DNA of 64,000 bases from Kingdonia uniflora (lineage: Eukaryota; Streptophyta; Magnoliopsida; Ranunculales; Circaeasteraceae), in the NCBI GenBank assembly GCA_014058105.1, contig JACGCM010002568.1:3410001-3474000 (forward strand), read 5' to 3'. Made by a program: the position numbers and the translations under genes. The notes below the pieces were generated by a model that was not told the DNA's origin, did no database searches, and saw only the letters and a list, made by a program, of their open reading frames with translations. Within the stretch, counting starts at the first letter, position 1. Every line of letters begins with the position of its first letter. Below, piece after piece: positions 22,714-34,440 of this stretch.

Positions 22714-23367
22714 ACGCCATTTTTTTATTTTATTGTTTCTTGAAATAAAGTTTAACATTGATATTAGGCAGTAACTTTTTAATTTATAATATAACTTGTT
22801 CTTGTTATTGAAATATGTTGTTTTTTATATTAATTGCTTCTGAGTAATGAAATTTATAACAACTACTGTAATTATGATCCGATTGATATGATTGCTGCAT
22901 ATTGAAACAAAATGACTGCTAATGTGATAAAAATAGGGATGCTTATATTTGTGACATATAAAATGACTAATTGCCATGTCTTAAGATGTAATTATTATGA
23001 CTGATGTTGCGACTTTTATTTGTGATGTATTTTTTATGACGTATAAAATAACTTATAAATGTGTTATTAGATACTTTGACGTTTAGGTTAGCGACGCATA
23101 GAGCAACGAATTTTATAGTCGTAAAGAGTATGAAATACGTCGGTTGTTGCGACTAAGAATTGTGTCATTCTATTGCAACCAAAAAAACAACTGTTAAAAG
23201 GGACATAATATTTAGTAAATACGGCGGATACTTCGACCTGCCCCTCAGTCGTTATTTTACGACACTTTTCAAGTCGATAACATAAAACTACTGCAAAAAG
23301 AACGACGCTTTATTTAACTAAAATAGATGTCGCTTTAGCAAAATAACGACTGACCTGCCCCTCCTTT
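22714..23367. repeat. right subterminal region of CACTA 1
   Basis: AT-rich region with repeated short CGAC motifs in both directions: TTGCGACTTTTATTTGTG (near 23008), GCGACGCATAGAGCAACGAA, GTCGGTTGTTGCGACTAAG, CAGTCGTTATTTTACGAC and AACGACTGACCTGCCCCTCC. The phrase GACCTGCCCCTC occurs twice (near 23238 and 23352). Such subterminal clusters are where CACTA transposition proteins bind in studied elements. Confidence 0.65.
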
Positions 23368-23389
23368 TTTTACTCATTTTGGTCTAGTG
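23368..23389 (-). repeat. right terminal inverted repeat of CACTA 1
   Basis: Read on the minus strand it is CACTAGACCAAAATGAGTAA. TSD GCA follows at 23390-23392. Confidence 0.9.
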
Positions 23390-23569
23390 GCAACCCCATT
23401 CCAGGCCTCCTCTAGGTCAATGATGCTACGAATTTATAGATGTTAGCGTATATTTCTTTGTGTTTACATACCACAGGTAATCTTTTCTAGTTTAATTTAG
23501 ATTGTTACCTACTGATAAACATGATGTACTCTCAAATCTTTATATTCTACTAAATTAAAGGTAGGTGAA

Positions 23570-24279
23570 GTATTCAAACAGCCTCGGCATTATCTTGTTT
23601 ATTTTTTGGAAAGCAAATACTCTCTTACAGACTTGGTTGCTTACAATAAACGGCTGAATAAAATTTCTTGGGCCGGATCGCGGGAAAATTCTTCCTATTG
23701 TAGTTTTATTTTATTAGCTATTAGAGTGGGGTAATATCTTATTTTAGGTGAGAAGAATCTTCTCAAAATGGATATCGCTTTAATAACAAAACATATATAT
23801 CTAAACCATGCAATATATATGAAAGGAGATTTTAAACTTTGATTTATTTTATGGATTCTAATTTATGAAGCCATATTTAATGTTTATAGCTGACTAGAAA
23901 TAACTGAATTTATGGGATAATGTTCTCTTCGGTGAGAATTTGGTATACAAATGTCCTCATGTTTCGACTTTTTCTAATTAGTTGAAATTTTCAATGACAA
24001 TTTTCCTTAAAATATTTCTGTGCAGGCTGAAAGGCTTCTTTGACACAGCACGACGTGCATTTATCTACATCATATAGCTCTTATATGTAATTTTATCAGG
24101 CATGCTTTTGTTACGGATGACAACATTCTCATTTATCTCTTTCAAATTGTTACTTAAGATGAGGGCGATAATTGGAATTCTTCATGTGTCTGCACACAGG
24201 GCTGCGACACTCATTTTGGTGTTGCTGCTTGAATCATCTATTGAGATTTATATCCATCATCGCTTACTAGAAAATTTAG
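23570..24279 (+). pseudogene. multi-pass membrane metallophosphoesterase-like gene relic (two exons)
   Basis: The second exon, 24026-24279, is bounded by TGCAG and GTATGC. It reads LKGFFDTARRAFIYII, a stop (TAG at 24075), LLYVILSG and then RAIIGILHVSAHRAATLILV and LLLESSIEIYIHHRLL. This matches the hydrophobic C-terminal part of a plant calcineurin-like phosphoesterase membrane protein (family text of type GFFDTAR.AF.YIVE, IIGILHVSAHLAAAL.LM). A likely upstream exon near 23575-23735 reads GIILFIFWKANTLLQTWLLT and FLGPDRGKILPIVVLF with two stops; its link to the same gene is inferred. This lies outside CACTA 1. Confidence 0.65.
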
Positions 24280-26918
24280 GTATGCTTTCTTTACCGGATT
24301 ACATGTTGCTAGCGGCGATAACTTTTTTATTTGTAGTGTCAATAAGTACCATGCTAGTCATGCTTTTATGTGCCTCTTGTAGTAAGATACATCATGCATC
24401 ACATATATGCTTCTGTAGATAGAAATATATTTAAACCTCTCAGTGTATATTTTCTCAAGTTTAACTTGTTACTTTATCAATTATTAGATAGATGGAAGTA
24501 TGATTAATTTAGAAAACTTTAGGTTATAATCAGTAATAAAACATAATCGAAGATTGAGAGATAAAAAAAGAAGGAAAGCATTGAAGAAACTGTCTTCTAC
24601 AATTTCATGTACAATAGGATCAACAAGAGACTATGTATATATTTGAAAGTGGATTATCTTACTTAATCCTACCATGTATGTAATCTCTTAAAGGATGTTT
24701 TGAGTGAGTTATTTATTTAAGTTGTATTTTTTTAAAAGTAGATTATTTTACTTAATCTACAAGTAGGTAGTATCTCTTAAAGGATGTTCTGAGTGAGTTA
24801 TTTAAGCATAATAACTTCATTACAAACTTTAAAACAAGGAAAGATATGTAAAGACTGAAGAAAAGATTTATATCAATAATTCACCTATACTTTCTAGTAA
24901 GTAATATTGGGTTGCCTTGTGTTACTATAAGAAAGAAAATCCTGGCTATGTGTGCCTGCTTTCTCTGATCTTGTAATATGTTAAATCATGGAGAATAAAA
25001 TATCAAAGTTAACATTGATATTGTCACCATTAGTCTTATAAACCATGAAGGAAAAAAATGTTTACTTGTTTAGGATGAGTAACTGGGCAGTTTGTTTTGT
25101 TTGATGGACTATAAGCCCTAAATGGCACGAACGCTCAAGACCTTTGAAAGGGTGATAGTTCAAATCCATCTAGTCCTTTTTTGGTTTTGTTTTGGTATAT
25201 TATAGCCAATTTAGGAAGTTTTAAGAAAATTGCGTTAAATACTAATTTTAAATACAATTAATGCCAAAAGGTCAGATAATATGGATAATTTTAAAGATAT
25301 CAATGATGATACCACATGTGATGGATCCAACAATAATGTTGAAAAGGATGATAAGGAAGTAAACAAAAGCAAAGATGAGGACACAAATTTAATAATTAGA
25401 AAGGTTGACTATATTTCTCTCATGTTCTATATTTCAACAATTCTTATTTGATAATAACGTTTCTCATGTAAAATATTCTTTCTTCATTGAATGAACTCCC
25501 TTCTATTGAATAATTCTATAATATATATATTTCCAATAATATAAAATCCTTTATATTTTGTTTAGATAAAAATTAATAACCAAAACCAACTTCAAATATA
25601 CCTTCAACACTTAATGGCTTTCTCCAATAAATATAAATACTATTAAGACTTTATGTATAAATATATTATGAACATAAGGGCCTATAACGAGCCTTAGCGC
25701 ATGCCTTAGTGCTCTTTCCTTAGGTAAAACTTTCTTTTTGATGAATCTTGTAACCCTGAACTTTATAGGTAAACTTAGATTTAACAATGGGTTCCAACGA
25801 GTTAGGTACCAAAAGGGATTTTCATTGATGATGGAAAAAGAAGGTATCAAAAATAGCATGTGATAGGCACCAAAAGAGATTATCATTAGATGATGGCAAA
25901 GGTAAGTCTTCAAAGCCAATATGTTCCAAAAAAAATGTTGCAAGTAAGTATTTTAGTTTTTGATTTTGTTAAGAAGTATTTTAGTTCCTTTATTCTCTTA
26001 CATGTTATGTTTATTTGACATGTCCATATATTTCATAGAGCAAAGTTTCATTTTCCCAAAAAAGTATCTAATGAGAATTAGGAGTTACTAATATACATAC
26101 ACAAATGGCTATAAATCAGCATAACATCCAACAAAATTTTATAGCTCCATCTTTCAAAGTGACTAATCGTTCTAAAAGCTTTCATTCCTTAATTATGTAC
26201 ATCAAACATATTTTATTCCATTACCACCTATTCCTTCAAATTAATATCTTACATTACTTGCTAATGTAAAGTTTATCTTATATGATTAATAGTGCCCTTT
26301 CAAAGTTATCAAGGAACGATTGCTCCCATCTTTCAACATGGAGTAGATTGTCAACATTTTAATATTCTCTGGGGAGAGTCAAGTTATTAATATTTATTAC
26401 ATTGTCATGCTTTTTTTATTTTAATATGAATCGTGTTTCTAATTTGCTAAAGTCAAAAATCTAAGTACAGGTTATAGAAACATTAGAATGTACCTTATAA
26501 ATGATGGGAGATTGTAGTTACATCTTTGTCAAAAGTTATATGTAAGATATTATCTGATAGTCATGTATTTGCTACTAAAAATCTTTAATTAATCAATATA
26601 ATGTACTAGGATTATTAATTAACTAACTTTGTAATAAAAATTTTGTTTCAAAATTGTAGGTACTTCTTTGACTGGTTTGGAGCTTCAAAGATTTGAAGAC
26701 TTGTTTTATCTCATTTCTAGTTTTGTATGGTTTAGAAACTTATATTATTTTGGATCATGTTTCATATTTTGAAGACATCATTTTGTGTGGAGTTGAAGTT
26801 AAGTTGCCATGCATTAAGCACCATGTGATGATTTTATTGATTTTATGTAATGGTATTAAGTATGTTTAGAGTCATGCAATGTATGTTACTTGATGCAACA
26901 CAACCTAAAAAGAAGTAC
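24280..26918. other. AT-rich unassigned interval
   Basis: No recognisable gene. It holds an imperfect 70-bp tandem duplication (24645-24805), a tRNA-like stretch near 25075-25185 with an internal B-box-like AGTTCAAATCC, and a short internal repeat at about 25805-25905 (ACCAAAAGGGATTTTCATT/ACCAAAAGAGATTATCATT). A plus-strand Asp/Lys-rich frame near 25265-25405 is not a recognised protein. Confidence 0.4.
24645..24805. repeat. imperfect tandem duplication, about 75-bp unit
   Basis: Two copies begin AAGTGGATTATCTTACTTAA and AAGTAGATTATTTTACTTAA and end CTCTTAAAGGATGTT(T/C)TGAGTGAGTTATTT. Confidence 0.8.
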
Positions 26919-27550
26919 TGTAATGGCCTAATTCTGTAAGCTTGAGATGGCTTGGAATTAACTCTTACACCAATGTTCCTGTCACAAAAACTAAAAAGAG
27001 AAATGACTCAGGTGATTTAACATGGAAAACCTCAAAAATAGGTGAAAAAAACTACTACCTCGATTTAAGGATTTTTGTAATAGTAACTTTTATTGCTTGA
27101 GGCTGATATCTTATTACAAGTGATCTCTTGACTTAGAAATACTTGAATCTTGTGAATAAAAAGTTTTAAATATTTTGTAAATCTAGAAAAATATAGTTTT
27201 CTTGGTGATTTATCTTATATTTTTCTAGCCCTTGTCTCTTCTGGAACTCTTTCTTTATAAAGGCTTTTTCCACAGTTCTTCATCGTACTGAAGCACGTTC
27301 TCCAAACCATGTAGTTAGTTGCGGTTACTGAGTAACTATTTAGTTCAAGAGAGACATGTATCTTTGACTTGTTCAAGTTTTTCTATTTGAGATCGACCCA
27401 CGTTCTTCATCAGTTCGTAGAGTAGGTGACAATGTTGTCTGCTGAAGTCATGTGTAGAATGCATGAGCCTAACTTAGAAAAAATGGTGGCGGTGGTGATT
27501 TAAACTAGAAATAACTCGATTTGGGTAAGATGGGGGGGTAGACCACAACA
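26919..27550 (-). repeat. left LTR (3' LTR) of the Tat element
   Basis: Direct repeat of 47996-48624. Shared blocks are TAATGGC(C/A)TAATT at the start, GAGATGGCTTGGAATTA, AATGTTCCTGTGAC/CAC, TTTTTGTAATAGTAACTTTT, GAGGCTGATATCTTA, CTTAGAAATACTTGAATCTT and GATTTGGGTAAGAT near the end. The minus strand ends CCATTACA, a canonical CA. Confidence 0.88.
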
Positions 27551-27740
27551 ATTGACCCCTCGCAACTAAAGTCACGAGTGGGTTTGGTTGAAAAAGAATA
27601 TATGTATATATGGGTATCTGGGTTTGAAATTTTGAAAATTAAGTAAGAAATGATAGGGATTTAACTGTATGAAAAAAGCGCGTGTTATGGCAGGATGTTT
27701 CTGCATTAAATGATGATGGGAATACTGATGTATGCGTCGG

Positions 27741-28420
27741 TTAGGGTTTATAGAGTGCTATCTGTATTGAATGATGACTCTTGGGAAAATGTACCTGTAC
27801 ATTAAATGTAGGGTTATATAAATAGTTCTTGTAGTAAGGTTTTGGGCAAAGTACGATTATTTTTTGCCAAATTCTCTTAAAGTTTTGATGATGGTAAAGA
27901 CCCGGAGAATGGTTCTGGAAGAGAGAATTGCGATTGAGATACAGAAGCTGAAGTTTAAATATTTTGGTGATTAGTCCATGGAGATGCCTACTCCTGTTCT
28001 CGTTCCTCCTACGTATCAAGGTATGTCGGATGATGAAGCGGCTGAAGCTAAGGTAGATTTTCACTATATGTAGAGATTTTACTATATTGTCTTGACAGTC
28101 GAGCAACGTTGGGTTTGTCTTCGTATCCTTGCGGAGGACAAGGTTGGGGAGACAGATGAGAGGATCGGTGTAATTGTGGGGCTGTTGTACCGATATCTTA
28201 CGTAGGACTAGATTCCAAGTCCAGACCCTCTTTATCTCTTCCAACTCTACGGAGGTGGTGGTTATAGAAGAGGCGGCGATGGTAGTGGTGGAGGAATGCG
28301 GATAATGGAAATCTGCTTCTGCACTTCTATCGCATCTTTGCGCTGAGAAGACCTTTTATTTGAAGAGTGCGTTCAAGCACTGAGTCCTTTTCTTTCATGC
28401 CCAGACTTTATCCAAACTAA
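27741..28420 (+). pseudogene. first part of the antisense extra ORF of the Tat element
   Basis: The plus strand, opposite to gag-pol, reads MVKTRRMVLEERIAIEIQKL from about 27892, then PTPVLVPPTYQGMSDDEAA, a stop and VEQRWVCLRILAEDKVGETD. It is hydrophilic and ends in stops. It lies next to the 3' LTR where antisense extra ORFs of Tat elements begin. I do not know its function; it has no enzyme motif. A related start-like frame, MVWTRSDRIRYAAEGRLQIK, sits at 29166-29366. Confidence 0.45.
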
Positions 28421-28555
28421 GTCTATAGTTAGAGTAAAATAGTATAAAGGAAGGACCTATGGTGACTTCTAATACCCATTTTGCATCAGAGGATTATTTG
28501 ATTGAAACATCACTGAAGTTAGATGAACTAAAGGATTTAATGTTTCGGAGTACCT

Positions 28556-28680
28556 GAAAGACCTATAATCTGTAAAGTACTCGAAAAACTTGTTATCTGC
28601 AAAGTACCTTATTTCAGAATTCTTCAAAGATTTGTTATCTGTAAAGTACCTCAAAGATTTGTTATTTATAAAGTACCCAT
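28556..28680. repeat. short tandem repeats in the Tat element
   Basis: About four degenerate copies of a unit like GATTTGTTATCTGTAAAGTACC, 25-40 bp apart. Confidence 0.7.
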
Positions 28681-30502
28681 AATTTGTATTTGAGATGAAT
28701 AAAATTTGTTATCCAACTTCTGTATTGATATTGAATAGAATAATCTAGAAATTGAGCTATGAATAATTCGAAGACTTTCGAATATAGGATAAAATAACAT
28801 GTATGTGATTGTAGTGCACAATTTTTGTAATAATCGAGCTGAAAATATGTTTGTTTAATGAAATATGTGCAATATATGATGTTCGATCTGGGGGTTAAAA
28901 TTTTATTAAAATTGTAGAAGTGCCAAGATGGAAATTCGACCTCAGGGAGGTCATTCCAGAATACTAGATTGGGAAAGAATAAGCTCGATATGGAACAGTA
29001 TTAAATGATAGAATCGATAGGGAGGGATATGTTCAAATAATTTTTCTCAAGATATTAGGATTTCTGTTATGAGATAATAGGATTATATCACGAGTTGTGG
29101 GGCATTCGCAGTAAAAAATGTATAAATGGGGGGGATAAGCTTTAAACAGGTGGTGGAGGTTAAGAATGGTGTGGACTCGATCTGATAGAATTCGTTATGC
29201 CGCAGAGGGGCGGTTGCAAATAAAGATAGCCGAAGTGCGGGAACAGATTTTTGGACTGTGGGATTACGATGCTGAACTGCCAATGCGGGAGGTTCAACTT
29301 GAAGGTTTAGATGGGATTGGGAGAGAACTCGAGTATGAACGTCGTATCTATGAGGAGCTATTTTGAGAAATCATGGTCGATCACGCAGTTCGAAAAGATG
29401 TTGTATGATTGATTGCTGCAGAGGAAATCGATTAATAAGATACGAGGATTGCTGAAGGTAAGCTGATCAGATGTGGTTCCCAAGGTCATCATGGATCTTT
29501 TAGGTGTAATTATATGTGAGGTGAATAAAGTTAATGTAAATAGGGGTGATATGAGTGTATGCAATTATAGAATTTAATAATTAGTAAAGAAATGAAACAA
29601 AAATAAATTTGCGAATGTTATTTGTGATTGTTGTGAAAAACGAATTTGAATATATTTAAAATTTTGAGAACGTTGAAAATGACGTCAGTACTTCAATAAG
29701 TAGAAGAAGCGAAAATAGAAAAAGCAGGGAGCTTTTGATTTTACTACTTGTATTAAAGCTGTGAAAACTTGATTGTGTGTAAGCATGAGGAGGTCTGAGG
29801 GAGATTTGAAAAATAGAGATGAAAATTGAATAAATTATAGGGCAAAGGGTAATGATGGGAAAACACTTTCACCGAAAAGGTGCAAGACGTCTGACATTGA
29901 TAGTAGAAGGGATGCCTAGGTTCCAATACTAAGGGAGGCTCGTGCGAGGCTTAATAACTACCAACAGTTAGAGAGGCAAAATATAAATAATGCTTCATCT
30001 TCGTAATTCAAGCGCTTTTCAACTTTTAAAAACTTGAAGAGCAGTGGGAGAGGAAGGAGAAGAAATAGTAGAGAATCTCGGTAGAAATTAATTAAGAGTA
30101 ATCAATATTCAAAGTGCGAGAGAGTTGCAGAGACTGAGTCACAATGATGGTTATACAGCAGCGTTGTGAGGGAAGGATTTGGAACTGCGTCATACTCCCT
30201 GTAGTAACATATTTTTTTAGATTCGACCAGAATATGCGAATATTGGTTAGTCCAAGACAGACAGCAGTCGAGAAGGTACCATAAGTCCTTGACCTACCAA
30301 AAATAGTCATTGTGCCTTGTCAAGAAAGAGCTATTAGAGATCTGCGATGTTCGTTCACTCTCTCCAATATAGGAAACTGTTTTTTTCATTTTGTAAACTG
30401 CCTGTATTTACTATAAATACAGGCAGAAAATAGATTACTCAGATCTGCAACTCTACTATCCATACTTCCTAACTCTGCTATTACTCAAAACCTGTAATAA
30501 CT
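28681..30502 (-). other. Tat element interior left of CACTA 2
   Basis: Non-pol part of the retroelement. One plus-strand frame (29166-29366) is rich in Glu and Arg and may be part of the antisense extra ORF. A perfect hairpin with 13-bp stem lies at 30398-30426. Otherwise no domain. Confidence 0.45.
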
Positions 30503-30785
30503 CACTATAAAAATGATTATTAGGGACCAAATATTAGATACAAAGTATAATTTGTCTCTAATAATAAAATATTTAGGACAGTTTTGTATCAGTCTCAAAT
30601 ATTTAGTTTATGAGACGAATGTTATTACTCTGTCCCTAATAATATAAGTTTAGGAACTGCTGGATTTGGGAGTCCCTAATTGTATAAATTTATAGACTCT
30701 TGGATTTGGCCGTCCCTAATTGTATAAGTTTAGGGACTGCTGGACATGGTTGTCACTTATAGTTTATGTTTAGGGGTTGACAAAA
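30503..30785. repeat. left end and subterminal repeats of CACTA 2
   Basis: After the terminal repeat come about three and a half copies of a 40-bp unit of the type CCTAATTGTATAAGTTTAGG plus GACTGCTGGATTTGG, from about 30640. They share GTCCCTAATA/TAGGGAC words with the opposite end. Confidence 0.85.
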
Positions 30786-31258
30786 ATACTGCAAAAAAAA
30801 AATGCCCAATTTCATGCACACAAGTTAACTTCCCTTCCACGCAATCTCCCTCCCTAAACTCTCTAAGATTGCACTAAACCCAAATACACGATCATAACCC
30901 TAAAACTGCAACCATAATTCCTTTATTGTTGTTATTTCTAGTGATTTTCTGAATTGATAGTTTATGATTTGCGGAATTGATAGTTTATGATTTGTTGAAT
31001 TGCTAGTTTTTGCTAATCTCTGGTAACCACATAATAGGTGATTCTTAGAAATAATACTTTCTGATGTATAGTGGGAAAATAGGCGAATCCAAAGTTAAAA
31101 GTGTTGGTTGGTGTTGTTAAACGTATTGGGTTGATAATGTGTGTGATTGTTTGTTGGGCTCTCGTGGTTAAGTGTTGGAGAGTTTTGGCAATGGAGGCGT
31201 TCAATACTCTCGTGCCTTTCATTATCATCTATTATCTATATGTAGTCTAGTGAACTGG

Positions 31259-31790
31259 CACTACGAGAAAAATGGGCAATGGCCACTGATAGATTTTTGT
31301 TATTGCCACTATTTTATCAGGGATGGAGTACCACAAGTTATATCATGGACTAGCCTATTGCAGTAGCCAAAGGTTTATCTGCCAAAAAATATTTTGAAGT
31401 TAAGGGTCTTTGTTAAAAAAAACCGTGGCTAATTACACAAATTCGTGGCAAGAAATATTGTTGCGAATGTTTTTGTTCCGGCCTAACGAAATAAAAAGAT
31501 AAAAACCTTTTGTTCTCTCCTCTCTTTTTGCTCGGTATTTCGTAAACAAAAACTTCACCTCCTTCACCTCTTTTATCTTTGATTTGTTACTAATCTTACA
31601 AAAAGTAAAACTTCACCTCCTTTTACTACAAGGAAAATGGGCAGATGCCATGGAGTTGTAGCTTTCGCCATAGTTTTGGTTGTGACATACTACAACAACT
31701 TAAATTGTGATAAGTAAATTTCAGTAGCGGCTAATCCCATACCTAATGGAAATCACAAATAAAACAACTAACTCATCTAGTAAACCCTGG
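31259..31790 (+). repeat. two further CACTA-like end sequences inside CACTA 2
   Basis: At about 31259 the sequence CACTACGAGAAAAATGGGCA appears. About 365 bp on (31627) there is a close variant, TACTACAAGGAAAATGGGCA, in the same direction. Both are followed by AT(G/GC)GCCA-like words. Ends of this CACTACAAGAAAA type are common in plant CACTA elements. No matching right end was found, so this may be a truncated third element or end duplicates. Confidence 0.4.
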
Positions 31791-33605
31791 GGGTAGGTAA
31801 TGCGTACGTGGCTTGAAGTGCATCACGAATTATGTGGCCCACTTCATTTTCCCTCATCACTCGATATCAAAAGTTTGAATACCAAAGATAATCTATTTCT
31901 TTCCTAAATCAAAGTTCTTCTCTTTCTCTCTCAATCCCAGTTCTTAATTTATTATATTTGGTTATTAGGAATCAGCAATTCTGCTCCACTTTTACTGCAA
32001 TTGTGTTTGGTCGTGTTCTGGATCTGAATGAAGTATTACTCTTATCACTTTATTTAATATAATTAGGGTTATTGCGAATGACTATGAACTGATCTATAGA
32101 GTGAACAATGTCAGTTGGTACACTTTGCAATTCTTCTCTTACATTGAGAAGGAATCCAACAAGAAATCCAGCAAAATCACAATCATCGAATTCCTCTGCC
32201 TCACCGATTGCAATGAGCTCAGTGCTGAGTTTGTGAAACACCCTCATGGGTGGTAATCATTGAATTTATGATTTAATTAATGGGGTTATTTAGTGTTGGG
32301 TTATTTCAAAAACTCATGTGGACCATGGGCTTAAGTTTGGGTATGGGCTTGGGCCTTTTATTCAAACTTAGTGTTTCATCCTTTATAGTGGGTCTTTCAT
32401 CTCTTTCACTTAAACGGCTATTTTGTGGAAGACCTAACCTTCAGGGCACGTAACGCATCCATTCAAAGATTGTTATTGAAGTGAGACGTGCTTATGACCG
32501 TTTTGTTTTAACCTATAAATACCTTCTTCTTCCCACAGCCAAAGTACACAACAAAAGACACAAAAATCACTGTTCATCGTCTTATCTCTTTCTCTCTCTA
32601 TAAATGGTTTATAGTTGAGGTCCAACTCATTCAGTTTTTTACGTAGAGTTCCGTCGAAGCTACTGTAGATGCTCATTGTATCCTGGGAGAGTACTTGAGA
32701 TACTCTTTAAAGAGAGTACGACCCACGCCTAAAGCGCTAACCATCTTGTTACTCCTTCAGATCAATCGCTGTTACTATTAATATTGTTCAGAACATGGTG
32801 TTGCTGTTACGAAGCTCGAAACTATTAAGCTCGAGCTCGTTGTCGCTGAAACGAAGCTCAAACTATTACGAAGTTTGAGTTCATTCTTACTATTCGGAGT
32901 TACTGTAGCTGTTGTTGCTCGAAGTACTGTAGCTGTCTAAAGCTCGAAGTTATTGTGGTAATTTGTAGCTCAAAGTTACTATTCACAGATCAAAGTTACT
33001 AAGAACTAAGTTATTGTCGGCAGTGTTCGATATGAATTGCGTGGTCATTCCAGTTACTTCATAGCCCTTATATTTGCCGTGGCGTTGTGAGGAAAGCATT
33101 ATTACTGGTCTTTACAATTATTTTTACATTTAGTTTATAGCTTTGTTTAATCAGTTTGTGGTGTTGTACTTGTGTTGCGCAATCCTCTTCCATTTTACGG
33201 CAGTCCCCTGTTAGAATTTAGCAAAATTTAGATAATGTCATTGGCCTTGTTTTATAATACAGATGTGGAGATCGAACTAGATAGCATTTTTGTCTAATTC
33301 TCGCCGGCAATACTTCATGCAGGAAAGTTCCCATTGGGCCTTAAGAACAAGTTTCAATTATAGTTGCCTGTAGTGAACTGGCGAGTAAGTCAGGAAGAAA
33401 ATGTGGCTATTTGCAAGATCTAAATTTTCAATAATCCATGATTTCCACATCTTTAGAGACCTACGATATGCTTCCCTTATATCCATTGTCATGTGAACTG
33501 TCTCGCCTTCTTGGAAATATAATCCACTGGAACACAAAATACCAATGAGTTTAATACAACCCATTTAATAACCTAATTGGAAATATAATTCATGATTATA
33601 AGCTG
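31791..33605. other. CACTA 2 interior, coding-like scraps not identified
   Basis: At 32050-32247 the minus strand has a clean frame ending in FHKLSTELIAIGEAEEFDDC order (as read from its start); it may be coding but I do not recognise it. Around 32780-33010 there are repeats of GCTCGAAGTTACTGTAGCTG type. Positions 33243-33560 just upstream of the GMI1-like exon may hold earlier exons of that gene, but I cannot align them. The minus-strand frame 33358-33564 is also unidentified. Confidence 0.35.
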
Positions 33606-34440
33606 ATGATAAAAGAACTAGAAGTGTTTAAAAATAATGGTTTGGCTGATTTTATTAACAAGCATCAATGCCGTCTTATATTGCAAAGGATTAAATATGT
33701 CTCAAATCATCAAGAAAGCAAGTGGTCCGTGGTTAGTGAAATGGGAGGAGACCGGTTTAACCACCACAAACTTACTATTCAGTTTTATAAAGCATTTGCC
33801 TCTCAAGACAGAAAACTGGAGGGGCTGGTTCACAAGGACATTCAGGAGCTTTGGAGGACGAATCCCAGTGAGTTAATAGTACTGTTAACAAAAGGAGTCA
33901 ACTCTACATTCCTCAAAGTATCTCCAAGTGCCTATAGCTTGACTGGTAGCAGTGATCCATGCTATGTTGAAGCATATTATTTAGTAGACTCCAGTGATAG
34001 AAATATTATCTTACATCTCAAGGTTTTAAACATGACAGAGAACTTAATTGGGTTAATATCCATGTTAGGCTATCTGGTGCATTGTATTTTATAGATGGAT
34101 CTCCTCAAGCAGTTCGACAGTTGCATTATCTTGTTTCACAGGATCCAGTACTCTGTAGTGTGACTATGAGTGTCACCCATTTTTAGAGTAGTGATCATTG
34201 GGTTCAGGCATTGTTCTATCCCTTTAATGGAAGTGGTGCTTCTGGCGAGTATGGTGAAGGAGTTTATACAGAAAATGATCCATAAGTTATGAGACAAAAA
34301 TAAAGTTTAAGGCTAGAGCTAAGGGAACCAGTGGTTTTGAGGTACAAGCCATACAAAATCCCTCTTACCGAGCTTCTATTGCCGTACAAAACTCACCTGT
34401 TGATTATTTTAATTTGTGACATAGATTGCAAGCCATAGTT
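33606..34440 (+). pseudogene. GMI1-like: GMI1-like SMC-hinge domain protein gene fragment
   Basis: GMI1 is a plant nuclear protein related to SMC-hinge proteins (DMS3, SMCHD1 type) that is induced by DNA damage and helps homologous recombination. The first frame (33606-34094) reads MIKELEVFKNNGLADFINKH, QCRLILQRIKYVSNHQESKW, GGDRFNHHKLTIQFYKAFAS, QDRKLEGLVHKDIQELWRTN, then LTKGVNSTFLKVSPSAYSLT. After a frame slip near 34060 it continues RLSGALYFIDGSPQAVRQLH, YLVSQDPVLCSVTMSVTHF, a stop, WVQALFYPFNGSG and, further on, ARAKGTSGFEVQA and SPVDYFNL. Stops and shifts make it non-functional. The identification is from remembered family text. Confidence 0.75.

Larger units (their letters stand above)
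16049..23389 (+). mobile_element. Pack-type CACTA transposon 1 carrying two host-gene fragments
   Basis: The left end reads CACTAGGCCAAAAAGAGTAA. The right end, read inward on the minus strand, is CACTAGACCAAAATGAGTAA, two mismatches in 20. The three bases outside are GCA on the left (16046-16048) and GCA on the right (23390-23392), the 3-bp TSD typical of CACTA elements. Inside are an alcohol-oxidase pseudogene, a BTB/F5/8C gene fragment with introns, RNase H and Copia scraps, and one short transposase-associated fragment, but no full TNPD-type transposase. It is therefore non-autonomous. Total length is 7.34 kb. Confidence 0.9.

Noticed and set aside
25075..25185. Possible class II tRNA gene
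   Set aside because: The acceptor stem pairs only 6 of 7 with a wobble, the length is over 100, and the D and anticodon arms are not convincing.
25611..25943. 110-codon minus-strand frame
   Set aside because: Low-complexity, covers a short tandem repeat, no family pattern.
28556..28680. CRISPR-like array
   Set aside because: Only about four degenerate, unevenly spaced copies without unique spacers, in a plant retrotransposon.
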